Assembly (NCBI GenBank): GCA_013001595.1 | Contig: JABDMH010000033.1 | Coordinates: 1-50,123, forward strand | Source: Saprospiraceae bacterium | GTDB taxonomy: Bacteria; Bacteroidota; Bacteroidia; Chitinophagales; Saprospiraceae | Direction of reading: 5' to 3' | Length of the DNA stretch: 50,123 nt | Part shown: piece by piece, positions 19,679 to 28,690 of the stretch | Position numbering within the stretch: position 1 is the stretch's first letter | Layout of the letters: every line of letters starts with the position of its first letter | Made by a program: the position numbers and the translations under genes | Notes under the pieces: model-generated | What the model saw: the letters and a program-made list of their open reading frames with translations, nothing else | What the model was told of the DNA's origin: nothing | Database searches by the model: none

Positions 19679-20618
19679 CATAATAGGATGCCTCTTGGCT
19701 TTGTCGACGATCTGCTTATTGTCGATATCATGTGAGGAGCTCTTCGAAAGTACAATTGAAATCGAAATACCCGAGAGCTTAGACCGATTGGTATTGATAT
19801 CGGATATATCGACCCTTAGAGATACGGTTCGTTTTCAGATCACCCATTCTCAGAATATTCTGGATGAAAATAGTGACATTGTAGACTTGGATTTGGACCG
19901 GACAGAATTTATGATTCGCTCTGCAGATAAGTCATATGCTCCTCCTTTACGTCACACAGATCTTCCTTTTTTTTATGAGATGGATATCTTGGAAGAGTTC
20001 TTTATCCCAGGCACTGAGGTGGAAATTATGCTTTCGAATCCTCTATACCCAAATCTTAGTGCTAGGGCCAAAGTCGCTGCCCCTCCCGCGGCAAGTAATT
20101 TTAGGTACAAAGTCGATGCGGCTAAAGATTTTGATGGTGACGATTTGGATGAATTGTCATTTGACATTGATGACGATCCAGGGGTCGAAAACTTCTATCT
20201 AGTTTCTGCAGAACTTTTGATCGTAGAGCGGTATGATGTATTACTGGGAGATCTTGGTGACACTACCTTTTTTAGAAAATTTTTGGCTGAAATCTACCTT
20301 GTCTCGGACGGGATCACCATTGAAGAGGGATCTGATGGAAAGGTCCTTTTTTCTGATCGGAGCTTTTCCGGTCAGAAATTTAACATTCACATACGATCCT
20401 ATGGATTGCCTCTCGTCGATGGTAGGAAGACTTTGTTCGTTTCCGTGAAATCGATTTCTCACGATCGTTATCTATACGAAAAGAGTCTAGGTGCACTCCT
20501 CCTCAATGACGGCAATCCTTTCGTTGAACCAGCCAACGTGCATTCGAACATTGAAGGCGGATTTGGCATATTCAGTATTGATGCTGAAGTTGTGTCCGAA
20601 GTGGAGATCATTCGTTAA
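19662..20618 (+). CDS. DUF4249-family lipoprotein
   Basis: A 318-residue lipoprotein starting at ATG 19662, inside the last six codons of the receptor gene (17 bp overlap in another frame), so translation is probably coupled. The signal ends at lipobox LSISC. The rest is beta-rich, with the family-like opening SLDRLVLISDIS and pieces such as GTEVEIMLSNP and YLYEKSLGALL. DUF4249 proteins are outer-membrane lipoproteins encoded next to non-SusC TonB receptors and are presumed to work with them at the cell surface, much as SusD works with SusC; their exact role is not established. The upstream extension to 19509 only shadows the receptor gene. Confidence 0.85.
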   Translation: MASNSNIIGCLLALSTICLLSISCEELFESTIEIEIPESLDRLVLISDISTLRDTVRFQITHSQNILDENSDIVDLDLDRTEFMIRSADKSYAPPLRHTDLPFFYEMDILEEFFIPGTEVEIMLSNPLYPNLSARAKVAAPPAASNFRYKVDAAKDFDGDDLDELSFDIDDDPGVENFYLVSAELLIVERYDVLLGDLGDTTFFRKFLAEIYLVSDGITIEEGSDGKVLFSDRSFSGQKFNIHIRSYGLPLVDGRKTLFVSVKSISHDRYLYEKSLGALLLNDGNPFVEPANVHSNIEGGFGIFSIDAEVVSEVEIIR

Positions 20619-20698
20619 TCAAGAAGCCGATACAGTAATCAGAAATAAGGTGATAACTTAGGTCTCTTAGGTTTGACTTACTCTGATCAGATATTTAA

Positions 20699-22105
20699 TC
20701 AACCTGCAGCCAGACTCATAGATAGCTGCTTCTCCAGCTCCTGAACAGTGTCTTTAAAAATGGCGTCAGTGTCCATCAGATCTTGCACCGCATTACAAGA
20801 ATATATGACCGTACTGTGATCCCGACCTCCAAATTTGGCGCCAATAGCTTTTAAGGACTGGTTGGTCATTTTCTTTGCAAGAAACATGGATAATTGTCGA
20901 GCGATGACTATGGATCGTTTACGGGTTTTGCTTTGCAGTTTATCGACTGACATTTCGAAGTAGTCAGCAACCAATTCCTTTATACTCTCTACAGTAACTT
21001 GTTTGGAGATTTGTGAAACAAATTTTTGAATCACCTCTCTAGCTAGATCAATGTCGATCTCTCTTCTGTTTAAGGACGCTTGTGCGATGATCGAGATCAA
21101 GACACCTTCAAGCTCACGGATGTTGTTTTGCACATTGTAGGAAATGAATTCCAGCACATTGTTCGGTACATCCAAGCCCTCATCAACCATTTTTGATTCC
21201 AAAATGGCCATTCGGGTTTCCAGATCTGGCGCTTGCACGTCGGCGGTGAGGCCCCATTTAAACCTAGAGATCAAACGTTCTTGCATGCCATCAAGATCCT
21301 TCGGTGGACGATCTGAGGTAAGAATCAACTGTTTACCATTTTGGTGTAGCTGATTGAAAATATGAAAGAATATCTCTTGGGTTTTGACCTTGTTAGCCAG
21401 AAATTGTATATCATCAACGATTAACACATCGATCATTTGATAGAAGTTCACAAAATCGTTGATGGCATTGTTCTTTATCGACTGTATGATTTGATTGGTG
21501 AACTTCTCGCTGGAGACGTACAACACAGATTTGTTCACCAGCTTGGTTATGATTTCATTACCCACCGCTTGTGCCAAGTGCGTCTTTCCCAGACCAACAT
21601 CTCCATAAATGACAAGTGGGTTGAATGAAGTGCCACCCGGTTTTTTGGCTACAGCAACACCCGCAGATCGTGCCAGCCGATTACAGTCGCCTTCTATATA
21701 GGTGTCAAAGGTGTACTTTGTATTGAGCTGGGGATCAATCTTCATTTTCTTGATCCCAGGTATTACAAAAGGGTTTCTGATTTCTTCATCAACCCCTTCT
21801 TGTCCATCCATAGTTTTCTGGGTGCGAGTGGGCTTATATTGACTATCGTCAGTGCGCAGTAGGATCTGATATTCCAGTCGACCATCTTCTCCAAGTTGCA
21901 TGCGCACACTTTTCTTAAGCAAGCCTACGTAGTGTTCTTCCAACCACTCATAAAAGAACTTGTTGGGGACTTGTATAGTCAGGGCATGGCCATCTAGGCC
22001 AACAGGTTTGATGGGCTCAAACCAAGTTTTGAAGCTTTGTTCATTGACGCTTTCACGAATCGATTGGAGACAGTTGCCCCATACTACATTACAGTCCTTT
22101 ACCAT
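20699..22105 (-). CDS. dnaA: Chromosomal replication initiator DnaA
   Basis: A 468-residue DnaA with all four domains: an N-terminal protein-interaction domain (about 1-75), a short linker (about 90-120), the AAA+ ATPase (about 125-345) and the DNA-binding domain (about 370-468). Walker A is GDVGLGKT at 168-175, with aspartate where many DnaA proteins have glycine. Walker B is VLIVDD ending at 232. The arginine-containing segment LISRFKWGL follows near 278-286. The DnaA-box recognition motif GGRDHSTVIYSC is at 426-437. It binds DnaA boxes at the origin and melts the adjacent AT-rich DNA when ATP-loaded. It converges with the DUF4249 gene (80 bp apart). The upstream region is a candidate origin. 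Confidence 0.98.
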   Translation of the reverse strand: MVKDCNVVWGNCLQSIRESVNEQSFKTWFEPIKPVGLDGHALTIQVPNKFFYEWLEEHYVGLLKKSVRMQLGEDGRLEYQILLRTDDSQYKPTRTQKTMDGQEGVDEEIRNPFVIPGIKKMKIDPQLNTKYTFDTYIEGDCNRLARSAGVAVAKKPGGTSFNPLVIYGDVGLGKTHLAQAVGNEIITKLVNKSVLYVSSEKFTNQIIQSIKNNAINDFVNFYQMIDVLIVDDIQFLANKVKTQEIFFHIFNQLHQNGKQLILTSDRPPKDLDGMQERLISRFKWGLTADVQAPDLETRMAILESKMVDEGLDVPNNVLEFISYNVQNNIRELEGVLISIIAQASLNRREIDIDLAREVIQKFVSQISKQVTVESIKELVADYFEMSVDKLQSKTRKRSIVIARQLSMFLAKKMTNQSLKAIGAKFGGRDHSTVIYSCNAVQDLMDTDAIFKDTVQELEKQLSMSLAAG

Positions 22106-22565
22106 TCTTAGGTCCTATTTCTAGAAGTTAAGTAGTCTTATCGTAAATCACCTTAACCAGGATAACAGCAAGAATCTGCTACGGCTATTTTACCTATACT
22201 TGTTTCTTACGCTGTGTACAGTCTATCTTCTTCTAACAAATTTGTGAAAAAAATTCTGGAATGCAATAGATCAATTTGATTTATTGATATAAATGATGGA
22301 CAATTGTCTTAACACATGTGTATACTATTGATTATCAGCATTTAAAGTTTTTAAATAATAACAAAAAATCTGATAAAATACATTACAAAATGTAGTAATA
22401 TATATCTGCCAATGGATCAATCAAAATACGTTTTTGGGTGTTCTAGAACCCAGTAAAATGGGCTTTCTTGGTCGATGGTTGCAAGTAGCTTGTCACGTCT
22501 TTTTTGTTGACCCCGTGCTGAGAAAAAGTTTTGACATATTTGTAAATAACGTACTAAAAACCGAC
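22106..22565. other. AT-rich region upstream of dnaA, candidate origin or regulatory region
   Basis: The 460 bp between dnaA and the next leftward gene are strongly AT-rich, especially 22250-22425, where a long run of A/T with TATATAT could unwind easily. One minus-strand site reads TTTTTCACA (22243-22251), matching the relaxed DnaA box TTWTNCACA. GTATACACA (minus strand, 22317-22325) differs from TTATACACA by one base. A perfect GTTCTAGAAC palindrome lies at 22439-22448. This is suggestive only: two weak boxes do not prove an origin, and dnaA autoregulation is an alternative. Confidence 0.4.
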
Positions 22566-23099
22566 TTAGAGATGCAGCTTGGCTTCTTGCTTTATAGCTA
22601 GTATTGCCGTTTTAGCAGGATTTTGACCTTTCTTACTAAAGTGTTCTATTAAGGCAGTGCTATAGACGTCGACATCTTCCGAAAAGGCCACATCAATCAT
22701 GATTTGATGTATCTGGTTCATTAGTTCTTGTTTAGCTAAAGTCACCACTTGCCAAAGTTTGTCAGATACATAGATCTGCTGTGTGGCATTGTGCTCAAAT
22801 TCTTTCTGTAGGGTTACCATTAGCGCCGCTTCTAGGTCTCCCGATGACATTTTTGCGGTGCGTAGTTTAGAGATCAGCAGAGAGATATCGGTACGTTCAA
22901 AAAAAAGTACCAGCCGTTCGTAGGCTTGCAATCGAAGGGGAAGTGTGTCTGAAGCTGTTTTTTTCTTGAGAGCCAATGACTCCATTTGTATGCGGTTTTG
23001 GAAAAACTGCTTGATCACCATATAGCAGATGGCAAATATGATTAGCGCCGGAAGACATACTAGAAGGAGATAAAACCAGACTGAAATTTGGTCCTGCAT
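22566..23099 (-). CDS. Single-pass membrane protein, uncharacterised bacteroidete family
   Basis: A 177-residue protein with one N-terminal membrane helix (about 8-30, YLLLVCLPALIIFAICYMVI). A mainly helical cytoplasmic part follows, including PLRLQAYERLVLFFER, which I recall from small conserved bacteroidete proteins (possibly the family DUF7935; not checked). No catalytic motif is visible. It lies upstream of dnaA across the candidate origin and diverges from the IscA-type gene, with 109 bp between the start codons. Conservation next to dnaA or Fe-S genes would need comparison. The function is unknown. Confidence 0.75.
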   Translation of the reverse strand: MQDQISVWFYLLLVCLPALIIFAICYMVIKQFFQNRIQMESLALKKKTASDTLPLRLQAYERLVLFFERTDISLLISKLRTAKMSSGDLEAALMVTLQKEFEHNATQQIYVSDKLWQVVTLAKQELMNQIHQIMIDVAFSEDVDVYSTALIEHFSKKGQNPAKTAILAIKQEAKLHL

Positions 23100-23171
23100 T
23101 AGGATGGAATGTTAATTGAACAAATGCAAACAGGTATACGTTGTCACTACAAGATTGAAGGTAGCTTTGCC

Positions 23172-23179
23172 TATCTTTG
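23172..23179 (+). promoter_or_regulatory. -7 promoter element of the IscA-type gene
   Basis: TATCTTTG is an exact match to the Bacteroidota -7 consensus TAnnTTTG, 29 nt before the ATG at 23209. A TTG about 14 nt upstream (23155-23157) is a weak -33 candidate. Confidence 0.6.
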
Positions 23180-23208
23180 ACATCGATCTACAGATACAAA
23201 GTAGTATA

Positions 23209-23565
23209 ATGAGTGAAGTTAAAGAAAAATTGTCCGTGGCTCCGATTGCCTTAACGGAGGGAGCAATGAAGGCATTAAAGGACATTAGGCAGGATCAAAA
23301 GATACCTAGTGAATATGGACTGCGTGTAGGAGTGAAGGGTGGAGGATGTTCTGGATTCTCTTATATTCTGGGATTCGATCAGCAGAAGGACCAGGACAAT
23401 GTGTATCAAGTTGCGGGAATGAAGGTGCTGATGAATAAAGCTCATGGGATATACCTGTTAGGTATGGAGATAGACTACGTAGACGGCCTTAATAACCGGG
23501 GCTTCATTTTCAATAATCCAAACGCTGAAGACACCTGCGGTTGTGGTACGAGTTTCAGTGCATAG
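23209..23565 (+). CDS. IscA/SufA-type iron-sulfur cluster assembly protein
   Basis: A 118-residue protein of the HesB/IscA/ErpA family, which carries or delivers Fe-S clusters to apoproteins in the cytoplasm. The three conserved cysteines are present: C47 in KGGGCSGFSY and C110 and C112 in DTCGCGTSF. The open frame reaches back to 23116, but the ATG at 23209 aligns with family N-termini, and an exact -7 promoter element lies inside the longer version. Gene neighbours do not include suf or isc genes, so I do not assign a specific symbol. It converges with the mannosyltransferase gene, with one base between the stops. Confidence 0.93.
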   Translation: MSEVKEKLSVAPIALTEGAMKALKDIRQDQKIPSEYGLRVGVKGGGCSGFSYILGFDQQKDQDNVYQVAGMKVLMNKAHGIYLLGMEIDYVDGLNNRGFIFNNPNAEDTCGCGTSFSA

Positions 23566-23566
23566 G

Positions 23567-25015
23567 TTACTCTTTCTCATAGAGATACCACACATAAGTA
23601 CGTTCAATCCATCCATTAAAATTTAGACGATACACCCACTCTGGCAATGTTTTGAAGCGGAGTGCTAATTGGGTTGCTGTCGGGTCAAGCTGCATTGGAC
23701 GTTCTGTAGCAAAAAGCTGTACACCATGTTGGTTGTTTTCCATGATTTCAGATAGGCTATCAATATGTACTATCTCAAGATTAGGTCTTCTATAGTAACG
23801 TAAGTGCCCCTCTTTGTAGGGATCGGTCTCTATGAAATAGAGGGTAGTGGGTTCCTTATAGTTCTGATATATATACTGATAGAGTGGTGTCGTACGGTCA
23901 AATGGTGTGAAGCAAATAAAGAGCAACAGTAAGGTGTTTAAAACAGCATAAGTTCTACCAAATCTACGGGTACCCCTCTTTGCATAGAATGCTGCACGGT
24001 TATCTCCTTGATAGTATCGAATCCCTTCCATGACTAATGCAGGAAGAAAGCCTACCAAGGGAAATAGAAATCTCAATTCTTTATGGCCGATCATAAAATG
24101 AATGAAAAGAAAGGGTATAAACAACCATACTAGTTCATGCCTGGGATTTCGAATCAAGAGATAGATCAGACATAAAATGGGTAAAAGGCTGAAAGGTGGT
24201 ATTAATGCCAATATGATTTTAGGCAGATAGGACCACCAAGGGTCCACGCCAAAATTGGAAACTTTGTCGTGTATGATGTTTTGATCTATGTAGTTCCAGA
24301 AGGTCCAGGTCCATTCACCATAAAACCAGTAGTCAATGATGAGGCCTAGAATCATCGCACCCAGTATTCCAGCCCCGAGAATCATCAAATGACCGAATTT
24401 CTCCTTGTGAATAAACAGGAGCCATGAGACGAATCCGAATACGATTAGACTGACTTGGTAGCGACATAAATAGGCAAGTCCAAACAGCACGCCTATTTTT
24501 AGAAAGTTGCTCCAAGAATTAGCCCGTAAGAAATAGATTGAGCATCCAATAACTATCAATGACCCGGACCAACCCTCACTGGAGAAACGCACCCCAACCA
24601 AGATCATGAACCATAGTAGAAATGAAAGGTACCCAAACCACTTTCGTTCTGGCCCTTCTTGGTACTTAGGGGCATATACCCGATAGATTAACAGCATACT
24701 ATATAAAGTGAGTGCTGCCGAACATAGCCGCAATATGGCGGTAATCACGAAAGGACTCTCTACGCCCGCCAGGCCCAGTAGTTGGTGAGACCATACCACC
24801 AGCAATGGCTGAAAGGCCGATCGCATTTGATGGGCATATTCCCACGGCATGGCGGAGGCATCGATCATGCCCATCTTCATCCCCGCAAATTCGAGAATCT
24901 GAAAATGCTCGTCAGATTGGAAAAAACCTATGGAAAAAATAGATGCCACCACTAGAGCAATGATGCCTGCTCGCTGATAAATCGAGACGCTTACAGTGAT
25001 TGGGCTACTTTTCAT
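23567..25015 (-). CDS. GT22-like membrane mannosyltransferase
   Basis: From ATG at 25015 it has 482 residues, with about ten hydrophobic segments. Two hallmarks of the ALG9/PIG-B-like GT-C family (GT22) are visible: the acidic pair in SDEHFQILEF in the first outer loop and HKELRFLFPLVGF at about 311-323. Such enzymes use a lipid-linked sugar donor (usually dolichyl- or polyprenyl-phosphate mannose) and add it to a glycan outside the cytoplasm. The final 110 residues are a soluble tail. The bacterial acceptor is unknown; surface glycolipid or protein O-glycan is inferred. A longer start at 25033 is possible. It diverges from queG. Confidence 0.82.
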   Translation of the reverse strand: MKSSPITVSVSIYQRAGIIALVVASIFSIGFFQSDEHFQILEFAGMKMGMIDASAMPWEYAHQMRSAFQPLLVVWSHQLLGLAGVESPFVITAILRLCSAALTLYSMLLIYRVYAPKYQEGPERKWFGYLSFLLWFMILVGVRFSSEGWSGSLIVIGCSIYFLRANSWSNFLKIGVLFGLAYLCRYQVSLIVFGFVSWLLFIHKEKFGHLMILGAGILGAMILGLIIDYWFYGEWTWTFWNYIDQNIIHDKVSNFGVDPWWSYLPKIILALIPPFSLLPILCLIYLLIRNPRHELVWLFIPFLFIHFMIGHKELRFLFPLVGFLPALVMEGIRYYQGDNRAAFYAKRGTRRFGRTYAVLNTLLLLFICFTPFDRTTPLYQYIYQNYKEPTTLYFIETDPYKEGHLRYYRRPNLEIVHIDSLSEIMENNQHGVQLFATERPMQLDPTATQLALRFKTLPEWVYRLNFNGWIERTYVWYLYEKE

Positions 25016-25101
25016 CAGCGCAAAGGTATACAATGCTTTGGCGATCCATTATGCTACCATCAGCTCGAAGTGTGTATTTTCGGAGGCAAAATCGATCTTC
25101 A

Positions 25102-26037
25102 TTGACAGACACGTCCAAGCATACAAAGTTGATCAAGGAAGCTGCCAAGGAACTGGGTTTTAGCCATGTTGGTATAGCAAAGGCGCAGCGGTTAGATGCG
25201 GAGGCAAGACGACTTGAACAGTGGCTAGTACAAAAATTCCATGGTAAGATGAAGTACATGGATAACCATTTTGATAAACGGGTTGATCCTACCCAATTAG
25301 TGCCAGGTGCTAAGTCGGTCGTGTCATTGATGTACAATTATCACAATCCGGTCAAGCAGACCGACCCTGAGGCGCCAAAAATTTCTCAGTACGCTTACGG
25401 TAAGGACTACCATAAGGTGATCAAAGACAAACTGAGATCGCTGCTTGATCTATTGACTCAGGAAGTAGGTGAAGTTTCAGGTCGATGTTTCGTTGATTCA
25501 GCACCTGTATTGGAGCGAGACTGGGCAGTGAAAAGTGGGATCGGTTGGACAGGTAAGAATACCTTGCTGATCAATCCAAAATCCGGATCGTATTTCTTTT
25601 TGGCTGAATTAATTTTAGACTTGGCACTAGAGTATGATCAGCAGATGTCCGACTACTGTGGTACTTGCACCCGCTGCATCGATGCCTGCCCCACTGGAGC
25701 TATTGCCGCATCTGGATACGTACTAGATAGTAGGAAATGCATTTCCTATCTGACGATCGAGCTTAGAGACGAAATACCTACAGCGTATAACGATAAGATG
25801 GACAATTGGATGTTTGGCTGTGATATCTGCCAGGAAGTATGTCCCTGGAATCGATTTAGTACCCGCCATGATGAAACGGCTTTTGAACCACCGGAGGAAT
25901 TGTTGGAAATGAAGGCTAGGGATTGGCAAGAACTGACGGAGGAGGTCTTTCTCAGAGTCTTCAATGGGTCGGCAGTTAAGCGAACAAAATTTAAAGGGCT
26001 GAAGCGAAACATTGCTTTTCTCAATTCAGATGAATGA
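25102..26037 (+). CDS. queG: Epoxyqueuosine reductase
   Basis: A cytoplasmic enzyme that performs the last step of queuosine synthesis, reducing epoxyqueuosine to queuosine in tRNA using cobalamin and two 4Fe-4S clusters. The cysteine sets are complete: CGTCTRCIDACP (C186, C189, C192, C196) and C213 plus CDICQEVCP (C240, C243, C247). D132 in FVDSAPVLER fits the catalytic acid. I choose TTG at 25102 (311 residues), which aligns with the family's usual start (TKLIKEAAKELGF soon after). An ATG at 25051 would add 17 residues of untypical sequence. The gene ends at a hairpin shared with the convergent DUF4197 gene. Confidence 0.92.
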   Translation: MTDTSKHTKLIKEAAKELGFSHVGIAKAQRLDAEARRLEQWLVQKFHGKMKYMDNHFDKRVDPTQLVPGAKSVVSLMYNYHNPVKQTDPEAPKISQYAYGKDYHKVIKDKLRSLLDLLTQEVGEVSGRCFVDSAPVLERDWAVKSGIGWTGKNTLLINPKSGSYFFLAELILDLALEYDQQMSDYCGTCTRCIDACPTGAIAASGYVLDSRKCISYLTIELRDEIPTAYNDKMDNWMFGCDICQEVCPWNRFSTRHDETAFEPPEELLEMKARDWQELTEEVFLRVFNGSAVKRTKFKGLKRNIAFLNSDE

Positions 26038-26049
26038 CCGAATATTGCT

Positions 26050-26069
26050 AAGACGCTACGAAGCGTCTT
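26050..26069. terminator. Bidirectional hairpin between queG and the DUF4197 gene
   Basis: AAGACGCT-ACGA-AGCGTCTT is a perfect 8 bp stem with a 4 nt loop, between two convergent genes and covering the stop codon of the leftward one. Only short T runs follow, so termination efficiency is uncertain. Confidence 0.55.
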
Positions 26070-26757
26070 GTTTGGCAAATACTTTTTTCAATAAGGCACT
26101 CGCCCTTGCTGCCGGATCTTGGCGAATGGCCAACTCCTCTTTCTCGACCATCCCAAAAAGACCATCCAGTGCCTCATTGGTTACATAGTCATCCAACTGA
26201 GTATTGACCTTATCAACAAAAGGCAATTTATTGTAGGTAGTTGTAGCCTTAGACCAGTATTCTAAAGCGTTAAATTTATCAAGTGATTTGACAATTTCCG
26301 GTTGGAAGGCTTCATAAAGACCGTCGTAGGTCGATGACTTTAGATAAGTGGTGGCCGCATTCTTTTGACCCATCAGAATATTGAGTGCATCTTGGAAGGT
26401 CATACCCTTGATGGCGCTTACGAAAATGGGTTTGGCTGCCGTGGCTGCATCTTCTGCAGCCCGATTGAGTTTTTCAACGATCACCTCCTCTACATTAGAG
26501 AACCCAGGGATGACCTTCAATTTGTCAGTGACCTTCCTTGCTTCTTCTGGCAGCAGTATTTTGTAGGCACTTTTGTAATATCCATCCTTCTGTGATAAGA
26601 GGTCTGATCCCTTAGAAATACCAATGGTCAGCGCTTCTTTCAAGCCTTGTGCTATTTCCGAGGATGAGGGTTCATTCATTACTGTCTGTTGCACTTCTTG
26701 GAGCACATCACAGGAGAAGAATGTTACGGTCAGGAAAAAGATGAGCAGTTTATGCAT
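26056..26757 (-). CDS. DUF4197-family lipoprotein
   Basis: From ATG at 26757 it has 233 residues. A short lipoprotein signal (MHKLLIFFLTVTFFSC) is followed by a mainly helical DUF4197 domain: EIAQGLKEALTIGISKG, the KDGYYKSAYKILLPEEARKV segment, and GMTFQDALNIL. The family is common in Proteobacteria and Bacteroidota and has no established function. The length is normal. The open frame extends to 26856, but that part has no signal and overlaps folB. It follows folB on the same strand and may share its transcript. It ends in a hairpin that overlaps its stop codon. Confidence 0.9.
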   Translation of the reverse strand: MHKLLIFFLTVTFFSCDVLQEVQQTVMNEPSSSEIAQGLKEALTIGISKGSDLLSQKDGYYKSAYKILLPEEARKVTDKLKVIPGFSNVEEVIVEKLNRAAEDAATAAKPIFVSAIKGMTFQDALNILMGQKNAATTYLKSSTYDGLYEAFQPEIVKSLDKFNALEYWSKATTTYNKLPFVDKVNTQLDDYVTNEALDGLFGMVEKEELAIRQDPAARASALLKKVFAKQDAS

Positions 26758-26852
26758 GACAGTGTTGTTTAGATTATAGTCAAAAGACGTAGTATTTGCA
26801 GAGAGAAATGTTATGAAATCAATAAAAAACCAACTATGCAATCCAGCTCCGC

Positions 26853-27215
26853 TCAAATAGCGTGCTGACTTTTTACTTCCACAAGGGCATGATCAACCAG
26901 CCCTCCCAATAGGGGATGTTTCTTTTTGATACGAATGGTATAATGTGCATCGTGCTCAATTTCTGTTTCCAAACGAGCTAAGATTTTCTTTGCGACCGTT
27001 TCAATCAATCGCTGTGCAGTGGCCATCTCTTCCTTGCAAATGAGGTAAATCTGTTCGTAGTTGATGGTGTTGTCCAATTGATCTTCTAAGGCCTGGAGGT
27101 CGATCTGTGACTCCGCCATCACATCCAATTCATAGGTGTTACCTACAGATTGTTCCTCTGCATAGTATCCATGAAAACTGTGAAATTGCATCCCATTCAA
27201 TGCTATTCGACTCAT
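26853..27215 (-). CDS. folB: Dihydroneopterin aldolase
   Basis: A 120-residue FolB, which converts 7,8-dihydroneopterin to 6-hydroxymethyl-dihydropterin and glycolaldehyde in folate synthesis. The family opening RIALNGMQFHSFHGYYAEEQ and the pterin-pocket glutamate E21/E22 are visible. NYEQIY, the helix LIETVAKKIL and the C-terminal IRIKKKHPL with the catalytic lysine also fit. The length matches the family. It is cytoplasmic and acts as an octamer in known cases. It diverges from the glutaryl-CoA dehydrogenase gene by 63 bp. Confidence 0.95.
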   Translation of the reverse strand: MSRIALNGMQFHSFHGYYAEEQSVGNTYELDVMAESQIDLQALEDQLDNTINYEQIYLICKEEMATAQRLIETVAKKILARLETEIEHDAHYTIRIKKKHPLLGGLVDHALVEVKSQHAI

Positions 27216-27278
27216 AGTATTTGTACCGGTCTATTAATGAGCTGTAATATTAATATTTTTGAGGTACAAGATTCCGGA

Positions 27279-28454
27279 ATGAGTGGACGATTCACATCTC
27301 ATGATTACTTTCAGATTGATGACTTATTGAGTGACGATCATTTGCTTGCCCGTGCAGCTGTCCGAGATTGGGTCACTCAACAGGTGTCGCCAATTATCGA
27401 GGATTACAGTAATCGTGCTGAGTGTCCAACCCATTTATTTAAAGGGCTGGCAGAAATTGGGGCTTTTGGTCCGAGTCTCCCTGTGGAATATGGTGGAGGG
27501 GGCATGGATGAGATCGGCTATGGCATCATAATGCAGGAGTTGGAAAGGGGTGATTCTGGAGTACGCTCGATGGCATCGGTCCAAGGTTCTTTGGTGATGT
27601 ACCCAATATTCAAGTATGGATCCGAAGCACAGAAACAGAAATACCTACCAGCACTTGGTTCAGGCTCATTGGTTGGTTGCTTCGGTCTTACGGAGCCTGA
27701 CCACGGCAGTGATCCGGCTGCTATGGAGACCAGCATTGTCAAAGATGGAGATGCCTACCTCCTCCATGGATCTAAGATGTGGATAACCAATGCCCCTATT
27801 GCAGATGTTGCTGTTGTCTGGGCGAAAGATGAGCGGAATAAGGTAGTAGGCATTCTGGTAGAAAGAGGCACTGCTGGATTTAGTACGCCAGAAATAAAAG
27901 GTAAATGGTCATTGAGGGCTTCCATCACAGGTGAGTTGGTTTTTGAGGATGTACGAATAGCGAAGGATCAAATTCTGCCAGGAGTCAAAGGTATGAAGGG
28001 GCCACTTTCATGTCTTTCCAAGGCACGATACGGAATCGCATGGGGCGCTATTGGTGCTGCATTGGATTGCTATGATACTGCCTTGCGCTATTCATTGGCA
28101 CGCAAACAATTTGACAGACCGATAGCGGGCTTTCAGCTAACACAAAAGAAATTGGCTGAAATGATCACGGAAATTACTAAAGCTCAGCTTATTGCCTGGC
28201 GTTTAGGTACACTCGCCAATGCAGGCAAAATGACACCTGCCCAAATCTCTCTGGCAAAGCGCAACAATGTCCTCATGGCACTTCAAGTGGCTAGAGAAGC
28301 ACGTCAGATTCTTGGTGGAATGGGCATCATGCAGGACTATCCGATCATGAGGCATCTCATGAACCTGGAAACAGTCATTACTTATGAAGGAACCCACGAT
28401 ATTCATCTTTTGATAACAGGCCATGATATTACAGGAATATCGGCTTTTAGCTAG
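27279..28454 (+). CDS. gcdH: Glutaryl-CoA dehydrogenase
   Basis: From ATG at 27279 it has 391 residues. It matches glutaryl-CoA dehydrogenase closely along its length: GVRSMASVQGSLVM with R96 for the glutaryl carboxylate, CFGLTEPDHGSDP, KMWITNAPIADVAVVWAK, KGKWSLRASITGEL, ARYGIAWGAIGAA, and TYEGTHDIH with catalytic base E370. The enzyme dehydrogenates and decarboxylates glutaryl-CoA to crotonyl-CoA in lysine and tryptophan breakdown, passing electrons through FAD to electron-transfer flavoprotein. The upstream part of the open frame (from 27150) reads through folB's antisense and is unlikely. No other lysine-degradation gene is in the window. Confidence 0.93.
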   Translation: MSGRFTSHDYFQIDDLLSDDHLLARAAVRDWVTQQVSPIIEDYSNRAECPTHLFKGLAEIGAFGPSLPVEYGGGGMDEIGYGIIMQELERGDSGVRSMASVQGSLVMYPIFKYGSEAQKQKYLPALGSGSLVGCFGLTEPDHGSDPAAMETSIVKDGDAYLLHGSKMWITNAPIADVAVVWAKDERNKVVGILVERGTAGFSTPEIKGKWSLRASITGELVFEDVRIAKDQILPGVKGMKGPLSCLSKARYGIAWGAIGAALDCYDTALRYSLARKQFDRPIAGFQLTQKKLAEMITEITKAQLIAWRLGTLANAGKMTPAQISLAKRNNVLMALQVAREARQILGGMGIMQDYPIMRHLMNLETVITYEGTHDIHLLITGHDITGISAFS

Positions 28455-28690
28455 CATATATTTGCCGGAAGACTGCGTTAGCAAACTTGATAGAAAGCTA
28501 AGCAGATCAACCAAAGAATTCGCAGATTGAGAAAGAAAATCAACGGAAGACCAAATATGGTGATGGATCCAACGATGGATTTGGAGAAAGTGGGGGATGA
28601 CTAGACGAAGAACGATAGCAAAACGTTAATTTCTTATTAATAGAGTGGGTAAACCAAACGTTTTTTTATAATATTTACTTGCAATCAGGT

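Noticed and set aside
22434-22455. Palindrome around GTTCTAGAAC as a terminator
   Set aside because: No T run on either strand, so not a Rho-independent terminator. Listed only as part of the dnaA upstream region.
28490-28605. Short leftward hydrophobic frame (contains GLPLIFFLNLRIL)
   Set aside because: Only 36 codons between stops, no start codon, no homologue recognised. Probably chance.
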